Shown here piece after piece: positions 11,559-20,658 of a DNA stretch of 64,000 bases. Position numbers and translations under genes: made by a program. Source of the DNA: Nephrocerus scutellatus (taxonomy: Eukaryota; Arthropoda; Insecta; Diptera; Pipunculidae); NCBI GenBank assembly GCA_947095585.1, contig OX352761.1:23837777-23901776 (forward strand), written 5' to 3'. A model generated the notes under the pieces. That model saw only the letters and a list, made by a program, of their open reading frames with translations. It was not told where the DNA came from and ran no database searches. How positions within the stretch are numbered: position 1 is the first letter of the stretch; every line of letters starts with the position of its first letter.

Positions 11559-12335
11559 ATGGACTTTTCTGGACAAGTAATTATCGTAACTGGTGCCAGT
11601 TCTGGGATTGGTGCCGCCACAGCTGTGCATTTTTCGCAACTGAATGGGCAGGCGGTACTTGTTGGACGAAATCCTGAAAACCTCAATGATACCGCCGACA
11701 AGTGCTTAGCAGCAGCAAACGGAAAACTATCCCCATTCATTATTCAAGCTGATGTGACAACTGAGTCTGAAGTTAAACGAATTGTCGATGAAACTATTGC
11801 TAAGTTTGGAAAAATAAATATACTGATTAACGCTGCTGGTGTCATTGAGAATGGTTCTATTGAGACGACCAGTTTGGAACAGTTCGATCGTGTTATGAAT
11901 ATTAACGTCCGTTCCATCTACCAGTTGACTATGTTGGCGGTGCCACATCTAATTGAAACGAAAGGAAATATAGTAAACATCTCAAGTGTTTGTGGATTAC
12001 GATCGTTTCCGGGAGTTCTTGCGTACAACATTTCCAAATCGGCTATAGATCAGTTTACTCGTTGTGTTGCTCTTGAGTTGGCTGTTAAGGGTGTTCGCTG
12101 TAATGCTGTAAATCCTGGAGTCATTGTTACAGATATTCACAAACGTGCTGGTATGGACGAAGAGACGTACAAAGCTTTTCTAGAGAAATGTAAAACAACG
12201 CATGCTCTTGGTCGTGCTGGAGAAGTTAATGAAGTTTCCGGAGTAATTGCCTTCCTAGCAAGCGAGAGCGCCAGTTTCATTACTGGAGCTACTTTGCCCG
12301 TGGACGGTGGTCGTCATGCCATGTGTCCTCGATAG
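11559..12335 (+). CDS. Short-chain dehydrogenase/reductase, paralogue 2
   Basis: A 258-residue intronless classical SDR, clearly paralogous to the gene at 3449-4216 and similar along its whole length. Motifs: TGASSGIG (11-18), Ser143 (NISS), Tyr156 and Lys160 (YNISK), VNPGV, and the C-terminus PVDGGRHAMCPR, identical to paralogue 1. One difference stands out: the usual NNAG is NAAG (91-94). The second Asn of NNAG helps stabilise the central sheet in classical SDRs and is normally conserved. The start at 11559 gives the same N-terminus as paralogue 1; an in-frame ATG 39 bases upstream would add 13 residues with no family match. Probably a cytosolic oxidoreductase of unknown substrate. Confidence 0.95.
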   Translation: MDFSGQVIIVTGASSGIGAATAVHFSQLNGQAVLVGRNPENLNDTADKCLAAANGKLSPFIIQADVTTESEVKRIVDETIAKFGKINILINAAGVIENGSIETTSLEQFDRVMNINVRSIYQLTMLAVPHLIETKGNIVNISSVCGLRSFPGVLAYNISKSAIDQFTRCVALELAVKGVRCNAVNPGVIVTDIHKRAGMDEETYKAFLEKCKTTHALGRAGEVNEVSGVIAFLASESASFITGATLPVDGGRHAMCPR

Positions 12336-12361
12336 AGTATTGGTAGAAATTATCGAATGTA

Positions 12362-12377
12362 AATAAAATGGAATAAA
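12362..12377 (+). terminator. poly(A) signals of SDR gene 2
   Basis: Two AATAAA hexamers (12362 and 12372), 27-37 bases after the stop. Confidence 0.75.
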
Positions 12378-12639
12378 TTCGCATATTTTGATTTTGTGGA
12401 ATTCCTTAGATCTTTTTGAAATGAGAAAAACCAACTCTGCTTTTACTTTACTTCTTATTCGACTTTTTAAGGCATCCAGATCAAGTGGATGTTTAACCCA
12501 AAGATGGTATTCTTTCTTAGGCTGACTTTGACTTTGTTCTGAGTTTATTCTGGTCTACACCAAGAGGTATCATCATCACTCCGCAATTACATTTTAACAA
12601 CAATTTTTAGATCACCATTCCCTTCAGATCACTCTGTGA

Positions 12640-13735
12640 AAAAGGTATCGACCGGTCTTCGCGTCGATGCTACCAGCAACCCCTGTTGTCTAAGTTGGTA
12701 AGGACCTGAAGTCCCACCTCCCCGACCCCAGAGGTTTTGCCTTGGAGTGTCCAGACATCGCAAGGGTCCCGCATCTTGAAAGTTAAATCGATCAGTTTTT
12801 ATACTGACGGGTCAAAAACTAATGGTGGAGTATGCGGAGGTTTTCTTTTTTTTAAAAAAAAAAGGGTAAATATTAGTCTCTCTTTAGTCTTCCCAATCAC
12901 TGCAGTGTCTTTCAAGCAATTACAGAAGTCCTGTCTTGAGTGAAGATTTATATCCACAAAGAATATCTGCATCTTCTCGGATAGTCAAGCAGCTTTGATT
13001 TTTTTTTATAATGTACACACGCTAAAGAGGTTTGCAGCCTTATAATGCTTAGAGATCCCTAGAATCATCTCTCAGGGAGATGGTGCACCTCCTGTATTGG
13101 GTGCCGGGGCATAGGAGCATTCTGGGAAACTGCAGGGCTGATAAAATCGCGAAAAATACTACGCTGCCCCTTCTACCTGAAAATGGTTCCTTAGGCATAC
13201 CGATTGCTACATGCAAACTCATTTTAAAGCAGAATGCTACCGATAAAACCAAACTTAGATAGTCAAATGGTATAAGTTGTGTAGCGATAAAACATGTCTG
13301 GCTAAAGTTGGATCCAAAACGCCCCAAGTGTTTGATCTTTCTAAACAGATTGCACATAAGTGCTACAATAGGTGGCTTTACTAGACACTGTCTTATCGAC
13401 AAGCATGCAGCAAGGCTTTGTGTATTTTCCAATGACTTTTGCAGAAGCTGCATAGACGAGGGAGTAGGAAGAGACCATTCTTCACCTTCTCTGCACATGA
13501 ACAGCTCTTTTCTCTAAAACGTAAGCTCCACTTGGGAACATTCTTTTACAAAGACCTTAACAATTTGTCAAGCACTGACATTAAGTCTTCTACGCTCCAA
13601 TCGAAGCTCCAACTGGTTCTACGAGTAGGGAGAGAAAATCCTCTAGATCTATGTGCCATCACAATGGGCAATCATTGGTGTAAGTGGGTCGGTTTCCTGC
13701 CGACAGCCACCCCACCCCAACCTAGCCTGTATAAA
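12640..13735 (+). pseudogene. LOA/R1-like LINE 3' part with RNase H (family G)
   Basis: Plus-strand fragment of the RNase H domain and C-terminus of a LINE ORF2. FYTDGSKTNGGVCGGF (12798-12845) carries the first catalytic Asp. VHLLYWVPGHRSILGNCRAD (13082-13141) is the WVPGH-GN-AD motif. Then come ISATIGGFTRHCLIDKHAA (13350-13410) and FSNDFCRSC. The element ends in a C-rich run at about 13710-13730. Frames change several times and part of RNase H is lost. Confidence 0.78.
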
Positions 13736-13792
13736 AAGTTTTATCGAATTCAGTGATATATAAAACATAGAACAAAAATGTTTTGTCAACAG

Positions 13793-13805
13793 TTTATTGT
13801 TTATT
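13793..13805 (-). terminator. poly(A) signals of the snoRNA host copy
   Basis: Two AATAAA hexamers on the minus strand (13793-13798 and 13800-13805), at the end of the decayed exon-3-like block. Confidence 0.55.
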
Positions 13806-14093
13806 TTGTGATAAAATTGTTTAACAGTAAGAACTTTCCATTGAAATCCAATAAACCGAAGGCTCTAGCTAGAGTCTAGGCTGTTTCAGCTTTACGTGCA
13901 GCGTAGGCTTTCGTTTTCCCTGCAAACTCTAGACCACATTTTGGTGGAGACATCGCACGCGAAAGAAGATCAACTTGTTATTTATAGCAGTCTGAACGCT
14001 TAAACGTTACCCACAAATGCCTTGTGTCTGTATCAAAGAAATTATGCTTTTATTAGTAAGTAATAAGAGGAACTAAATTTCTAATTACTAAGT

Positions 14094-14167
14094 CAAACTC
14101 AGTATATATTTTGTTACATGGTTTCACATTCAGATAATGTAGGTAAATTAGTTGTTCATCACAGCAT
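14094..14167 (-). ncRNA. box C/D snoRNA-like copy D
   Basis: Minus strand: C box GTGATGA (14156-14162), an internal CTGA usable as D' box (14130-14133) and D box CTGA (14099-14102), about 65 bases overall. It lies inside a short intron (14028-14217). The sequence before D', ACCTACATTAT, is shared with copies B and C and is the likely guide. Target unknown. Confidence 0.68.
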
Positions 14168-14329
14168 ATGAATATTTTAGGAATAATCGTAAAAATGGCG
14201 GTAAAAATAAAACTCACCATGTAAATGCAGCTAGAAAACCCTTGATGATGTGTGGATTCAAGCCTGTTTAAGGAAATGTAAATATTCTAATTAGTAAAAA
14301 TTTAAAGAACAATCATTTCTACTAAAATA

Positions 14330-14403
14330 TTAAGTCAGTCTATTGTTAGTTACATGATTTTACATTCAAATAATGTAGGTAGGAAAATTGTTCATCACAG
14401 GAA
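14330..14403 (-). ncRNA. box C/D snoRNA-like copy C
   Basis: C box GTGATGA (14392-14398), D box CTGA (14335-14338), with TTGA in the D' position after the shared CCTACATTAT. It lies in the intron 14264-14453. Nearly identical to copy B. Confidence 0.68.
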
Positions 14404-14602
14404 AATTGAATACCACTGAAGCCATTAGAAAATGAAGGCAGTTTTACACTTACCGAGCTTTTTATGATAATCATATATGCCGCACAGTTATAGAGTTAAG
14501 CCAGACCACCATTGGTTCCATGAGGATTTATGCCTGTATTAAAGAAATGTAGATGTGCTTATTAGTAAAATTTTTAAAACTACAACTTCTGTTTTATATG
14601 AT

Positions 14603-14675
14603 AAGGCTCAGTATATTGTTAGTTACATGATTTTACATTCAAATAATGTAGGTAGGAAAAGTGTTCATCACAAAT
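14603..14675 (-). ncRNA. box C/D snoRNA-like copy B
   Basis: C box GTGATGA (14665-14671) and D box CTGA (14608-14611), with the same core as copy C. It lies in the intron 14534-14706, whose 3' side (branch site, acceptor, first exon bases) matches RpL13A intron 2/exon 3. Confidence 0.7.
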
Positions 14676-14998
14676 AGTAGGACAATGATGCAATTTATTC
14701 ACTCACCTTTATAAAAGATCCGTGAGGGAGCAAGTATTTAAGTTAGTTCCAGTTACAACGTACATCATTTTAGCTTTTTAATGGAAATATTAAACAACCA
14801 CTTTCTTCCTGCAAGAGAAAATGAAACAATTAGTTTAATTATAGTTATAAACAATAGTTAATTGCCGGAGAACGCGTGCAAAAATCGGTCACCCAGAAAT
14901 TTTCTTCACGAACAGTATTTATCTGCAACGCCCAAATACCACAAGTGTCCGTTTGCGATTATAATTCAATGAAAAAGCAATAGATGTTCTTTTTATAT

Positions 14999-15004
14999 TT
15001 TATT
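14999..15004 (-). terminator. poly(A) signal of RpL13A
   Basis: AATAAA on the minus strand about 32 bases beyond the RpL13A stop codon. It implies that the normal RpL13A mRNA ends before the downstream decayed copy. Confidence 0.65.
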
Positions 15005-15035
15005 TTAAGATAAAAATTTTGTTTACAATACGAAA

Positions 15036-16215
15036 TTAACATTCGTATCCATACGATCGAATTATTTTGTTAAATGGTTCAGCAGCCTTGGCAATGTTTT
15101 CACGAGCCTGTACTGTTAATTTCTTCATAATTCTGTTGTGCTTAAGCATGACACGCAGCTTGGATTTTCGCTTTCTCTCCAAACTCTTCACCACATCCTG
15201 GTAGTGCCATCCCACTTCATGTGAAAGACGACCAACTTGGCAGTATTTACGATCCGAGCGTAGAGTCATGATTCTCATAGCGATTGGCACACATACGCGA
15301 CGCCTCTTATCGTATGGCGGTGGAATACCATCGAAGACCCGAAGGCGGGAAAGGGCAGCCTGTCCACGCTTGGTTTTGTGTGGAATCATGCCTGTATGAA
15401 AGAAAGGATATGCTCTAATTAGTTGATATTATGAACAAATCAAATTTCTGGTTATATATCTGGTCGAGCCTCAGATGTCTTTAGTTACACGGTTTCAAAT
15501 TCAAATAATGTAGATAATTGGTCATCACAAGTCACAAACATGTAAACAAAGATTCTGCATTTGTTGACTCACCTCTAACAGCCTTATAAAAGATCCTTGA
15601 AGGAGCGCGGAAATGGAAAGGTCCACGAGCTGGGTTGACATTGCAACGTTTACGCAAGTATGCCAGGTATTTAATTTTATTCCTGTAGAAATGTCCGGAA
15701 ATGTTAAGTTCCTCACATCGGACAACAGCAACTTTACCGCCTTGAAGCAAATATTTGGCAACAACTGATGCTAAACGGCCAACTAAATGGCCACGACCAT
15801 CGATAACAACGGCCTGTAAAAGAAAATGTAGGAAATCAAAGCTTAATACATAATAAGGTTATGTTGTTCGTGGGTACACGCTAGTAAAATCAAAAATGCA
15901 CATTTGTAGGGTGGTCACCAAGAAATTCAGTTCACGAATGAACTTTTGCTCCAATGCACTACCAATTCATGATAATTATCCATTGCTTGATTGACAATTC
16001 GGTATGCACGTGTAACGAATGTGTCGACATTCGTATACAATTTTACATCTGCTTTTAGAACACTTTGCAGTAAATTTTTAAAAGAAAAATTGTGCACATT
16101 TTATAGTCCAATTAACAAATAACAACTTTTATTTAATTTAAGCAATCTTCAAACGTTTCATCAATGATTTTTTAGCGAAAACTCCGACACTTACCCTGTT
16201 CGTTAAACCAGTCAT
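15036..16215 (-). CDS. RpL13A: 60S ribosomal protein L13A (uL13)
   Basis: Core protein of the large ribosomal subunit, involved in rRNA binding and subunit assembly. Three coding exons: 16195-16215 (MTGLTNR), 15573-15813 and 15036-15391, with GTAAG/CAG and GTGAG/CAG introns. The spliced product is 205 residues, the length of the Drosophila protein, with no gaps. Recognisable segments are [27 protein letters not shown] and [20 protein letters not shown] in exon 2, and [39 protein letters not shown] and [18 protein letters not shown] in exon 3. The C-terminal Cys, rather than the Val I recall for Drosophila, is a small difference. The start sits 15-25 bases downstream of a pyrimidine tract, as expected for a TOP mRNA. 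Intron 2 carries a box C/D RNA-like sequence, and a decayed copy of the gene follows downstream. Confidence 0.97.
15466..15532 (-). ncRNA. box C/D snoRNA-like sequence in RpL13A intron 2 (copy A)
   Basis: Within the 181-base intron 2: C box GTGATGA (15522-15528), D box CTGA (15471-15474), and internal CTACATTATTTGA as guide plus D'-like box. It shares its core with the three copies downstream. In other animals RPL13A introns host box C/D snoRNAs (U32-U35), so a snoRNA here fits; which family it belongs to cannot be told by eye. Confidence 0.7.
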
Positions 16216-16227
16216 GTTTAGGAACCG

Positions 16228-16240
16228 AACGGAAAGAAAT
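16228..16240 (-). promoter_or_regulatory. TOP-like pyrimidine tract, RpL13A start
   Basis: Minus strand reads CATTTCTTTCCG just upstream of the initiator codon. It is a typical 5' terminal oligopyrimidine tract of ribosomal protein genes and probably marks the transcription start. Confidence 0.55.
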
Positions 16241-16944
16241 GGCCGAACTTAAATTTCGTATGACGGAAGTAGTCAATTTTAATGGCGAACCGGTTGGGAA
16301 TGATGTGGAATAGAACATAAGAGGGACTGTTTATATGCTACTTAAAAATATTATCAATAACCAGCCTTTTTTATATAGAAATCTTATAGAAAAACTATGT
16401 TAACTTATGTCTTAAGATTCCTAGAAACATAGCGGACAACTTTTTTCTTTCTCATACAAATTTGTAAGTCTTAAATTTTTTCATAGCGAGATATCTGTTA
16501 CTCAACTAAACAAAAGAATCATAAGTAGATATATCTGTTTCAAGTTATATATATATTTTTTTTATCTCCAAATTTCCTTTTATTGGACCAGAGTTCTTAA
16601 GTAGTTAAAAACGTAATAAACGTTATTTAAAAACTCCTTAAATATTTTTTTTAGTTAACTACCTTGTTAACTACTTCATTGATTACATTGCAATGAAAAC
16701 GAAAAAACGGTATTTTGTTTTTAAAAACTTCATTATTACATTCATAACATTCTTTCAAAAGAAATTTTATTTTTCTTTGGTCAATTAATTGTAATACTAA
16801 CAATTCATAGTTCATAAACTGTGAATAATTAGGCGTTTTTGTGTTATAAATATCTCACTGCAAATTTTCACATTTGAATTTTTTTTTTCATTTTTATCAA
16901 TTTCATTTAGTGGTTCATTGCTTCTTTCTAATATCCAAACTATT
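16241..16944. other. RpL13A upstream region, no gene seen
   Basis: AT-rich. It should contain the RpL13A promoter, and no open frame of note was seen. Confidence 0.5.
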
Positions 16945-17000
16945 TTTAAATTCTCTATATTAACTTCGCGTGCCCGTGGCTGGCTGGTCAGAATATTTAT
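16945..17000. repeat. family D repeat, terminal fragment
   Basis: TTTTTAAATTCTCTATATTA, then ACTTCGCGTGCCCGTGGCTGG: the characteristic end of repeat family D, directly next to an RTE fragment. Confidence 0.6.
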
Positions 17001-17059
17001 GTATTTGTGTCCTCTATTTATTTTACAGTATGTATAATAAGCAGAAAATAAAAATCCAA

Positions 17060-17680
17060 ACAAACAAATACTGCTCCTATGAGGAAACGACCTCCTTCCA
17101 GCGAAATCTGTCTCTCGCCAGCTTTTTGACTTCACGCCATACGCCTACTGTACTCGATTCACTTTCGATTGATCTGGGTCACGTGTTCACCGGGCGTCCC
17201 GGTTTTCACCTTCCATGAGGGTTCCAATCAAAGGCAGTTTTCAGAATGTCATTGTCTGGTTTCCAGAGGGTGTGCCCTCTACCCTAACCATTGACATTTC
17301 CTACGCTTAATTTCGATGTAGATTGTCTAATTATTCGTCAGAGCAAGTAGATACGCTGAAGTTATGAGATCAGAAATTGGTTGAAATCCAATCAATGACT
17401 TTTTAGCTACATCTGTTATAAGAATTCCAATTCCGTTGATTCGTCATTCAAGTCATTATTGCAACTAAATATTAGATATTGCCCTGATTGTTATAAAATT
17501 CACTTTGACCCATCTATCTTACTTCGCTAAGACCTAAAATTGGAAGCTGGGAGCGATCCATCTCACGACGAACTTGAGAGCTTGAGACTGTCTTGACGGT
17601 TCTGGCAAAGTGCGGACGTTCCACGTTCCGATCTTAGTCATGTGTCGATAGCCAAATGCCGTTTCAATATTTCCGTGTCA
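17060..17680 (-). pseudogene. RTE-like LINE fragments (family J)
   Basis: Minus strand starts with an endonuclease N-terminus (KIGTWNVRTL near 17640, then RREMDRSQLPILGLSEV with breaks). Most of the element is then lost, and a C-terminal piece follows (GRPVNTWRRSIESE-like, then WREVKKLARDRFRWKEVVSS, 17095-17190). Typical of RTE-type LINEs with a large internal deletion. Confidence 0.65.
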
Positions 17681-18427
17681 TATCCGAGGCCTGATTCCGT
17701 TTCTTAAGTAGTTGTTTTTTTATAGATATATTACCAGCCTAGCGCATAACTTCTATAGCACTGGAGGGCCAATACCTTTGCACACATTTATATATCGAGC
17801 CGCTTGATGTAAGACAGACGCCCGTCATAGCCGTCCCTGACTTATGAAACAGACGCTGAAAAGTGTAGCCGCCTCTAAATTGGAGAACAGACACCACAGT
17901 TCGTTGTCGGTACATTTCCTTACTGAATAGATGGATTTTCGACACCATTACTCGCGTAGAATTTAAGAGGGACTCGTACCCCAGACATTCCTTACCGACG
18001 GGCTTGTGCAGCGTAGTTAGCATCAGCTTAAGAATTTTGAAAAGTTAAACGTTTGTTAACTTTTGTCTTGAGATTTTTACCAACATAAGAAGGAAAAAAA
18101 AATTTTTTTTCAAAACAAAAACCCATACAATCTGGCTAGTCTTAGGGTTTTCCATTGTGAGAGCTCTGTTATATTTCCTGACAGAGTTTGGGCTTATAGA
18201 TATTGGTATTGAGGATGGAAAGAAAGTGTTGTGGTGGGTGGAGTTTAAAGTTCACACCCTAGCACTTACAAACTAGAATGATGTGTCCTTCCTCATAGGG
18301 CTTCATTGTTGGCTTGTACATGTAAATAAAGCAGTTGACGTCTACTGTATATTACATGTACAAATTTATCTCATGTGTATTTGGAATTATATGATCAGTG
18401 CGGTGAGAAAAAATTATGCATTTTTTT
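17681..18427. other. no gene recognised
   Basis: Includes a 94-codon minus-strand open frame (17739-18023) with no recognisable motif. Probably repeat-derived. Confidence 0.4.
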
Positions 18428-18505
18428 TGACGCGTCGGGAATTGAACCCGGTGCCATCCGAGTGGAAGCCAACAATGCTGATCACTGCACCACCGACACT
18501 GATCT
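18428..18505 (-). mobile_element. tRNA-like SINE head
   Basis: Minus strand: A-box-like GGTGGTGCAGTGATCAGCA and B box GGGTTCAATTCCCG, followed by an A-rich run. There is no convincing cloverleaf, so it is read as a SINE head rather than a tRNA gene. Confidence 0.5.
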
Positions 18506-18785
18506 TGCCCTAAAGATATTTTCCATTAAGAAAAATCACAACTCTCCACTGCGTGTAACTACTAGTATATATCCATCCTCAAACAATGATTTGCATCCAT
18601 AAATTAATTATACATTAAATAGTTAATAAATAAAACAATAATATTTGACAATTGTGTGTAAAATTTTTGCGAAATTAAAAGGCATATTCGAAAAGCAAAT
18701 TAAAAAGCATTCTCGCGGAAGCTATTTCTCTTGGCCATTTTTATAACATTCGTTAGAGGTTTGACCGTGAAAAGAGCTGTGGGGT

Positions 18786-18860
18786 TTTTCTATGATTCGA
18801 AGTTCGAACGTTCCCGCGCAGTATTCCACCTCACTAACCACTGAGCCATGGGGACAATAC
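18786..18860 (-). mobile_element. second tRNA-like SINE head
   Basis: Minus strand: A-box-like CATGGCTCAGTGGTTAGTG and B-box-like ACGTTCGAACTTCG. The head resembles that of the main SINE, but the body differs. Confidence 0.45.
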
Positions 18861-19055
18861 ATGGATTTAGTAAAATTGCAGTAGATGGCTTTGCATATTT
18901 TTACATACGCAACTGCATATTTTAGTATTTTCTATTCACGGTAAAACCTAACATGCAATATTTTCACTCGTATGTAGCCCATTTTCCCAAATGAAGACAG
19001 CTAAAATTGCAAAGTCCTCATATAAACATAATGTAAACATGAGTAGAGATAAATA

Positions 19056-19236
19056 AGACCATGTTTCCAAAGTTGTATTATTAGTAAAAAATACTAATAA
19101 TATATCACGATGGAAAAGCGAAGTTGATAGTATAATGGTTTGTTTAAATACTACATTATACTAGCTATCAAAAATATAATAGCTAGCAAATAAAAATAAA
19201 AAATACTATTAAAGGATACCAATGGAAACACGGTCT
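19056..19236. mobile_element. 181-bp MITE-like inverted repeat
   Basis: Left end AGACCATGTTTCCA and right end (reverse complement) AGACCGTGTTTCCA, with further inverted similarity inwards (ATTAGTAAAAAATAC against AATAGTATTTTTTA). No coding capacity and no clear target duplication. Confidence 0.5.
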
Positions 19237-19604
19237 GAGTAGGCTTGAAGACTTAAGAAAATATATATTAGCTATATTTGCTATATTGATTTGGCAAAGC
19301 CGGCTTGGCTTACAACAACAATCACATAAGCATAAAGCTGAAAGTAAAACCAAAAAATTTTTAGCATTAAGAAACTGAAGCCATTGTAGGTCCTGTCAAA
19401 ATATTCAAATATATGTAAATCGAATAGCGCGAACATAACAACTGTGCATATTCTTAGTGGACGAATTTCAAGAATTGTGTACTACAAGGCTCTTGCGTTC
19501 AGATTATTAGGATGGTCAAACTAGCAGTCAAGCATAAATGATGAAGCAGAAAATAGGTTTTCTTGAGTTCACGTTCAAATTAACCTAATTCAAATTTTTC
19601 CTAA

Positions 19605-20075
19605 AAACTGCGCCAGAGCGCGCTCGAAAACAGATTTTTTCAAAAGGGAAATCGCATAAGGCGGACATCTTTTGTTTTAATATTTTTGTTGCATGTGTGT
19701 ATAATGTCTAAAAATTCTTCGTTTTCTGAAGAGGAAGACGATGTGGTTTCTGATAATGATGAAGACAAAAAAGGTCCAAAATCTATTCTTCCATTATTAA
19801 AATTTCACTGTTTCTAAAAATATGTACAAACAAAATGTATTTTTGTTTGTGCAAGAAAAAATTGAGAATAGAGAAAAGCTACAGTGCTTTCAGTGAACAC
19901 AAATCAAATGACAAGTTGCGCTAAGCAAAATGATATCAGTAGTTGTTTGTGTTAGTAAAAGGAGTGGTAAACCTCCCAAAATATACAGATCTGTTTCGCT
20001 CTACGGTAGAGTCGTTTTGAAAGGGAAACGAACAACTTGAAAGTCTAAAAACAAATCTGTGGCAGAGTTTGTAGG
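19605..20075. mobile_element. MITE-like repeat related to 4646-4871
   Basis: The ends AAACTGCGCCAGAGCG and (reverse complement) AAACTCTGCCACAGA are imperfect inverted repeats. The right half shares ACCTCCCAAAATATACAGA and CGAACAACTTGAAAG with the element at 4646. Confidence 0.4.
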
Positions 20076-20658
20076 AAAAAAATTAACATGAGTGATGACG
20101 TTCAAAACTGACAGTCAAGTTCCATAGTCGTCAGTTACCTTAAACCTGAATTTAAAGTCGTTACTACAGCAATCACTTTTATTTAAATGATGGAATAATG
20201 TTTATAGTGTTAAAAAAAATCCACTTAAAATCTTTGCGTTTGCCTACTGTTATGATATAACTATAAATTCAGGACCCATGTTTTCTTTGTAAGAACTGTG
20301 GTAGTGTAAGCGATGTATTAAGGCCGGTAGTTCATTTGTCAGGTCAGGTGTCAAACTGCTTCTAATCAATGAAAGTCCAGTCAGGTTATTATCACCAACT
20401 ATTTTAGTTTCTGTTCTTTAATTTCACAATTAAAAATTCCTCTTTGCATCTCTTTCTCTAGTATTACTGTCCAAAATAGATAAAGAAAAACAAGGAAATA
20501 TTAACTATTTAAAAAAAGGACTGTGGATGAAGTAAACTCAACAGATGACAGGAAAATATATGCCACTCCCCTAAGACCTTAAAAAAGTGCAAGTAACTAC
20601 GAACCATTCTTACAATCTTCAATTTGCTATTAAGACAAACAGATAATATTAGAAAAAT

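Larger units (their letters stand above)
13780..14808 (-). ncRNA. decayed RpL13A copy acting as snoRNA host gene
   Basis: Downstream partial copy of RpL13A on the same strand. Exon-like blocks bounded by good splice sites are 14707-14808, 14454-14533, 14218-14263 and terminal 13780-14027. Block 1 ends with GGATCTTTTATAA before GTGAG, matching the end of RpL13A exon 2. Blocks 2 and 3 begin like exon 3 (GCATAAATCCTCATGG against GCATGATTCCACACAA). The terminal block matches the middle of exon 3 (AATGTGGTCTAGAGTTTGC against GATGTGGTGAAGAGTTTGG). No long frame survives; the longest piece is 25 codons (13876-13953). All three introns keep branch-point-like TACTAAT or similar sequences and a box C/D RNA-like sequence. 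AATAAA occurs at 13793 and 13800. Expression and a separate promoter are unproven; readthrough from RpL13A is also possible. Confidence 0.68.

Noticed and set aside
13876..13953. 25-codon frame in the decayed RpL13A copy as a small protein
   Set aside because: It lies in the exon-3-like block and in sequence homologous to RpL13A coding DNA; nothing suggests it is translated.
17739..18023. 94-codon minus-strand frame as a gene
   Set aside because: No motif, no splice context and lying among repeat fragments; kept only as a note.
18428..18505. functional tRNA gene
   Set aside because: No consistent acceptor stem or anticodon arm could be folded by eye, so it is treated as a SINE head.
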